DNA from: an uncultured Eubacteriales bacterium
Lineage (GTDB): Bacteria; Bacillota; Clostridia; Oscillospirales; Acutalibacteraceae
Direction: 5' to 3'
DNA: 9,128 bases
NCBI GenBank assembly: GCA_900319655.1
Contig: ONPH01000071.1
Span: 1 to 9,128, forward strand
How positions within the stretch are numbered: position 1 is the first letter of the stretch; each line of letters begins with the position of its first letter. The translations under genes and the position numbers were made by a program. Positions 6,079-9,128 of the stretch are shown here, piece after piece. Below the pieces are notes generated by a model. That model was not told the origin of the DNA. It ran no database searches and worked only from the letters and a program-made list of their open reading frames with translations.

Positions 6079-7179
6079 ATGAGCGAAAAATTACGACTTT
6101 ACATTCACATACCGTTTTGCAAGAGCAAATGCGCTTACTGCGACTTTTTCAGCGGAAAAGCTGACGAAAAGGCTTATGATGAATATGTAATGCAATTAAA
6201 TGATAAAATTGAATACTGGAGCAAAAGGACAGATAAGACCTTATCAAGCGTGTATTTCGGCGGTGGAACTCCGAGCGTACTCGGCAATAAGCGGCTTTGC
6301 GAAGTTTTGGAGTTTATTAAGCAAAAGTTTTCCGTTGATAATAACGCCGAGATTACCGTTGAAGTAAATCCCGAATCGGGCAAAAACCTTGATTTTGAAA
6401 AGCTTTACAAATGCGGTTTTAACAGGATTTCTGTCGGTATGCAGAGCAGTGACGAGAAAGAGCTAAAGCTCCTCGGCAGAATTCACAGCACGGATGATGT
6501 CAGGCAGACAATTTATAACGCAAAAAATGCAGGGATAAGCAATATTTCGCTCGATTTAATGCTCGGTATTCCCTGCCAGACCGAGCGCAGTCTTAAAAAG
6601 TCAATTGATTTTTGCGCGGAGCTTGGTGTAACGCACATATCCTCTTATATTTTGAAAATTGAAGAAGGCACGCCGTTTTATATTAACCGTAATAAATATG
6701 ATTTTGCGGACGATGACAAGCAGGCCGAGCTGTACTTATATGCAGTAGATTACCTAAATAGGTTCGGATATAAGCAGTATGAAATCTCAAACTTTGCCAA
6801 GAGCGGCTTTGAAAGTAAGCACAACACAGGCTACTGGAAGCTTGACGAGTATATCGGCATAGGCCCTTCGGCACATTCGTTTTTTGAGGGAAAGCGCTTT
6901 TTTTATGAGCGCGATATGCAGAGCTTTAACGATAATGTAATTACTGCTGACGGAACAGGCGGTGACGAGGAAGAATTTATAATGCTGTCATTAAGGCTTG
7001 CGCAGGGGCTTGACTTTGACGAATATAAAAAGCGATTCGACAGGGAAATTCCCGAAAGCCTAATAAAAACCGCTGATAAATATATTAAAGCAGGCTTAAT
7101 GAAAAGAAACGGAAACCGCATATTCTTTACGCCAAAAGGTTTTTTGGTATCTAACGCTGTTATAAGTAAATTAATATAA
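6079..7179 (+). CDS. hemW: HemW-like radical SAM heme chaperone (formerly called HemN-like)
   Basis: A 366-residue radical SAM protein. HemW binds heme and is implicated in its delivery to target proteins; it is not the coproporphyrinogen dehydrogenase HemN. The motif IHIPFCKSKCAYCDFF (9-24) gives C14, C18 and C21 but lacks the fourth Cys seen in HemN (CxC), and the protein is shorter than HemN (about 450). Other family motifs are YFGGGTPS (59-66), EVNPE (95-99), FNRISVGMQS (114-123), LDLMLGIPCQT (158-168), YEISNFAK (234-241), HNTGYW (248-253) and GIGPSAHSF (260-268). The start is supported by AGGG six bases upstream of the ATG and by the standard N-terminus. It appears monocistronic, with a promoter and hairpin leader before it and a terminator directly after it. 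In many Firmicutes hemW lies beside lepA or hrcA; neither is here. Confidence 0.93.
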   Translation: MSEKLRLYIHIPFCKSKCAYCDFFSGKADEKAYDEYVMQLNDKIEYWSKRTDKTLSSVYFGGGTPSVLGNKRLCEVLEFIKQKFSVDNNAEITVEVNPESGKNLDFEKLYKCGFNRISVGMQSSDEKELKLLGRIHSTDDVRQTIYNAKNAGISNISLDLMLGIPCQTERSLKKSIDFCAELGVTHISSYILKIEEGTPFYINRNKYDFADDDKQAELYLYAVDYLNRFGYKQYEISNFAKSGFESKHNTGYWKLDEYIGIGPSAHSFFEGKRFFYERDMQSFNDNVITADGTGGDEEEFIMLSLRLAQGLDFDEYKKRFDREIPESLIKTADKYIKAGLMKRNGNRIFFTPKGFLVSNAVISKLI

Positions 7180-7198
7180 AAAAGCGTGCGCTTTTTTT
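7178..7198 (+). terminator. Intrinsic terminator of hemW
   Basis: AAAAAAGC (7178-7185) and GCTTTTTT (7190-7197) pair around a GTGC loop, and a run of seven T lies at 7192-7198. The stem begins inside the hemW stop codon. The GC core is only two pairs, so it may be leaky. The A/T symmetry would let it act on both strands. Confidence 0.65.
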
Positions 7199-7232
7199 AG
7201 CCATCGCTCGTGCGCACTCAATACGCAGTTGC

Positions 7233-7250
7233 AATTAGCAGTAGCTAATT
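7233..7250. repeat. Inverted repeat upstream of the glycosyltransferase promoter
   Basis: AATTAGC (7233-7239) and GCTAATT (7244-7250) form a perfect 7-bp inverted repeat with a four-base centre, ending seven bases before the -35 at 7257. The position suits an activator or repressor site, but I recognise no regulator that binds this sequence. Confidence 0.45.
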
Positions 7251-7256
7251 TAACAT

Positions 7257-7285
7257 TTGACATACGGGCGTATAACTGATAAAAT
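7257..7285 (+). promoter_or_regulatory. Promoter for the glycosyltransferase-CobW operon, with a dyad in the spacer
   Basis: There is a perfect TTGACA (7257-7262), a 17-base spacer, a TGn extension and TAAAAT (7280-7285), predicting transcription from near 7292. ATACG-gg-CGTAT (7262-7273) is a perfect dyad within the spacer, where a MerR-, CsoR- or repressor-type protein might bind. It does not resemble the Bacillus Zur box. Confidence 0.7.
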
Positions 7286-7290
7286 ATAAG

Positions 7291-7300
7291 TTAACGTTAA
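7291..7300. promoter_or_regulatory. Ten-base palindrome at the expected transcription start
   Basis: TTAACGTTAA is self-complementary and covers the predicted +1 of the glycosyltransferase-CobW operon. It stands just before the AAGGAG ribosome binding site (7301-7306). It could be an operator or chance in AT-rich DNA. Confidence 0.35.
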
Positions 7301-7313
7301 AAGGAGCCTTGCC

Positions 7314-8012
7314 ATGGATAACAGAAAAAAGCTTGCGCTAATTCCGGCTTATATGCCCGATGAAGCGCTGATTGAAATTACAAAGGAACTTCATAACCGT
7401 GACTTTACGGTTATAGTAATCGACGACGGAAGTCAGTCGGAATACGATAAAGTTTTTAATAAGGCAGAAGAATTCGCCAAGGTTATCCGCTGCAAGAAAA
7501 ACAAAGGCAAAGGCAACGCGCTTAAAAAGGGGCTAAGGTTTATAAAGGCAAGTTATGCTTTCCCCTACACTGTTGTAACCGTTGACGCTGACGGTCAGCA
7601 TAGAATTAAAGATGTCATAAACGTTTTTAACTATGCGGCAAAGTACCCGGGGGATGTTGTAATCGGCTGCCGTAATCTTGAAAAAGACGACCCGATTAAG
7701 AGCAGAATCGGTAACTCGATTACAAATTTTCTTTATAAAGTCACGACAGGCGCAAGGCTTAACGATACCCAAACGGGTTTGAGGGCTTTTTCCGACAGCT
7801 CGATTGACATCGCAATCAACGCCAAGGGCAGCCGTTATGAGTACGAGATTAATATGCTGCTCGACTTTACAAAAGCTATAAAAGTCAGAGAAATACCGAT
7901 TGAAACGGTTTATATCGACAACAACCGCTCAACGCATTTCAGGCCGTTTAAGGATTCGGCAATTATATATTCGCAATTTTTTACAAACAAGTTAAATAAA
8001 AAGAAGGAGTAA
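7314..8012 (+). CDS. Family 2 glycosyltransferase, polyprenyl-phosphate (DPM1/GtrB)-like
   Basis: A 232-residue GT-A fold enzyme of the dolichol/polyprenyl-phosphate sugar transferase type, expected to move a sugar from a nucleotide donor to a lipid phosphate at the inner face of the membrane. Motifs in order are LIPAYMPDE (9-17), VIDDGS (35-40), NKGKGNALKKGL (63-74), DADGQH (91-96, metal and donor binding), GCRN (118-121), DTQTGLRAF (151-159), RYEYEINML (174-182) and a late conserved segment ending STHFRPFKDS (206-215). No membrane segment is visible, so it would need a partner for anchoring or flipping; such a partner (GtrA) is often adjacent or fused, but none is in the window. AAGGAG stands seven bases before the ATG. 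The stop is two bases from the start of the CobW gene, so the two are co-transcribed. Acceptor and sugar cannot be named. Confidence 0.88.
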   Translation: MDNRKKLALIPAYMPDEALIEITKELHNRDFTVIVIDDGSQSEYDKVFNKAEEFAKVIRCKKNKGKGNALKKGLRFIKASYAFPYTVVTVDADGQHRIKDVINVFNYAAKYPGDVVIGCRNLEKDDPIKSRIGNSITNFLYKVTTGARLNDTQTGLRAFSDSSIDIAINAKGSRYEYEINMLLDFTKAIKVREIPIETVYIDNNRSTHFRPFKDSAIIYSQFFTNKLNKKKE

Positions 8013-8014
8013 TT

Positions 8015-9128
8015 ATGCAAAAGAAAAACAAGCTTATCCCGGTATCTGTTTTGACAGGATACCTCGGAGCAGGAAAAACCACAGTGCTTAATCACGTGCT
8101 GGCAAATCAGGAAGGCTACAAGGTTGCCGTTATCGTTAACGACATTGGCGAGGTCAACATTGACGCTTCGCTTATTGCCAAGGGCGGCGCGGTTACTCAG
8201 AAGGACGAAAATCTCGTTCCCCTCTCAAACGGCTGTATCTGCTGTACTCTTAAGGTTGATTTGATGAAGCAGATTATCGAGCTTGCCGGGTCAGGCAGAT
8301 TTGACTATATTTTGATTGAGGCTTCGGGAATTTGCGAGCCCGGCCCTATCGCGGGTTCAATTTGTATGCTCGACGGAAGCGGACAATCTCAGGGCTTGCC
8401 TGCCGTTGCGTACCTTGACAATGTTACAACCGTTGTTGACGCAAAGAGAATGGCTGATGAGTTCGGCTCGGGTTCAAGCCTTCTTAACGAAAACCTTGAC
8501 GAGGAAGATATTGAAAACCTGCTTATCCAGCAGATTGAATTCTGCACAACCATCATCCTCAACAAGATTGACGATGTAAACGAGCAGGAAAAGGCTGATG
8601 TTCTCGAGGTTATCAGAGCGTTGCAGCCCGAGGCTAAGATTATAGAGACCAACTACGGCAAGGTTGACGTTTCTGAAATTCTCGAAACCCATCGCTTTGA
8701 CTTTGAGAAAGCCGCTACAAGCGCAGGCTGGATGAAGGCTATGGAACTTGAGGGTGAAAATTCCGAGGATTTAGAGAAGGAAGAACATCACGAACACCAC
8801 GAGCATCATCATGACCACGACCACGATGAAGAAGAACACCACCACGGTCATCATCACCACCATCACCATCATCACGAGGAAGGCGAAGCCGAGGAATACG
8901 GCATCGGCACCTTTGTATATCAGAACGTTAAGCCGTTTGTAAAGAGCAAATTCGAGCAGTTTGTTTTTGAAAAATGGCCTAAAGAGGTTATCAGAGCGAA
9001 GGGCTTGTTCTGGATTAAGGAGAACCCCAACACCGCCTATGTGTTTGAACAGAGCGGTAAACAAAAGACCGCTACCGATGACGGTGACTGGATTGCGGCA
9101 TTCCCCGAAAAAGAACGCAAGGAAATTC
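8015..9128 (+). CDS. CobW/COG0523-family GTPase, putative metallochaperone (3' end cut by window edge)
   Basis: The frame stays open from the ATG at 8015 to the right edge; 371 codons are visible. G3E GTPases of this family handle Zn, Co or other metals. Seen are the P-loop TGYLGAGKTT (14-23), the family metal motif NGCICCTL (72-79; C74, C76, C77), EASGICEP (102-109), NKIDD (183-187) and the start of the C-terminal CobW domain from GIGTFVYQNVKPF (296-308). Between the two domains residues 258-287 hold 21 His in 30 positions, including nine in a row, flanked by acidic residues; such linkers are common in Zn or Ni handling members. AAGGAG (8004-8009) is five bases from the ATG and overlaps the end of the glycosyltransferase gene, suggesting coupled translation. 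The metal cannot be decided from sequence, and no Zur box was seen. Confidence 0.92.
   Translation, partial: MQKKNKLIPVSVLTGYLGAGKTTVLNHVLANQEGYKVAVIVNDIGEVNIDASLIAKGGAVTQKDENLVPLSNGCICCTLKVDLMKQIIELAGSGRFDYILIEASGICEPGPIAGSICMLDGSGQSQGLPAVAYLDNVTTVVDAKRMADEFGSGSSLLNENLDEEDIENLLIQQIEFCTTIILNKIDDVNEQEKADVLEVIRALQPEAKIIETNYGKVDVSEILETHRFDFEKAATSAGWMKAMELEGENSEDLEKEEHHEHHEHHHDHDHDEEEHHHGHHHHHHHHHEEGEAEEYGIGTFVYQNVKPFVKSKFEQFVFEKWPKEVIRAKGLFWIKENPNTAYVFEQSGKQKTATDDGDWIAAFPEKERKEI

Noticed and set aside
6079..7179. Assignment as oxygen-independent coproporphyrinogen III oxidase (HemN)
   Set aside because: The fourth Cys of the HemN CxC motif is absent (CAYCDF) and the protein is too short; HemW fits better.
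7262..7273. Zur-type zinc operator in the CobW operon promoter
   Set aside because: ATACG-gg-CGTAT does not match the TCGTAAT-n-ATTACGA consensus; kept only as an unidentified dyad.
8771..9064. Minus-strand open frame of 97 codons rich in Met and Val
   Set aside because: It is the antisense of the His-rich tract and C-terminal domain of the CobW gene; CAT/CAC repeats read backwards give Met/Val runs. No ribosome binding site or family motif.
1..9128. CRISPR arrays, tRNA or rRNA genes, insertion sequences, phage attachment sites
   Set aside because: No regularly spaced direct repeats, cloverleaf-like segments, transposase motifs or terminal inverted repeats were seen.

Overview
The window looks like chromosomal DNA of an anaerobic Firmicute of class Clostridia, probably near Ruminococcaceae/Oscillospiraceae. 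The evidence is a SCIFF ranthipeptide precursor with its radical SAM maturase (a near-signature of Clostridia), a cysteine-rich clostridial-type FeoB, oxygen-sensitive Fe-S enzymes, AT-rich intergenic DNA and sigma-A-type TTGACA promoters. No mobile element, CRISPR array, tRNA or rRNA was seen. This is a taxonomic inference, not a database match.

Layout. Positions 1-1053 (+) hold the C-terminal part of a FeoB ferrous iron transporter, cut by the left edge. It converges on a minus-strand cluster that reads, in transcription order, prfC (5812-4226), an Orn/Lys/Arg decarboxylase-family PLP enzyme (4226-2823), the short SCIFF precursor gene (about 2780-2646) and the SCIFF maturase (2563-1187). 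A hairpin at 1153-1181 ends the cluster. prfC and the decarboxylase overlap as TAATG. The SCIFF pair has its own strong promoter just past the decarboxylase stop and a hairpin between precursor and maturase.

An AT-rich divergent region (5813-6078) carries a minus promoter for prfC and a plus promoter with a hairpin-containing leader for hemW (6079-7179, +). A terminator and a promoter region rich in small dyads follow. They lead into a two-gene plus-strand operon: a family 2 glycosyltransferase (7314-8012) and a CobW/COG0523 metal-handling GTPase with a very His-rich linker (8015 to beyond the right edge).

The most interesting locus is the SCIFF system. The precursor has seven cysteines rather than six and a Gly where I recall the crosslinked Thr of CteA. 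As written, its reading frame has no start codon: the frame closes at a TAA just before the sixth expected residue, and a near-consensus promoter runs directly into the coding sequence. Either one base is missing in an A-run, or the leader, ribosome binding site and first codons were deleted, in the genome or in the assembly. Metal and radical-enzyme biology is a loose theme (iron uptake, two radical SAM proteins, a CobW GTPase), but no direct functional link between the clusters can be shown from sequence.
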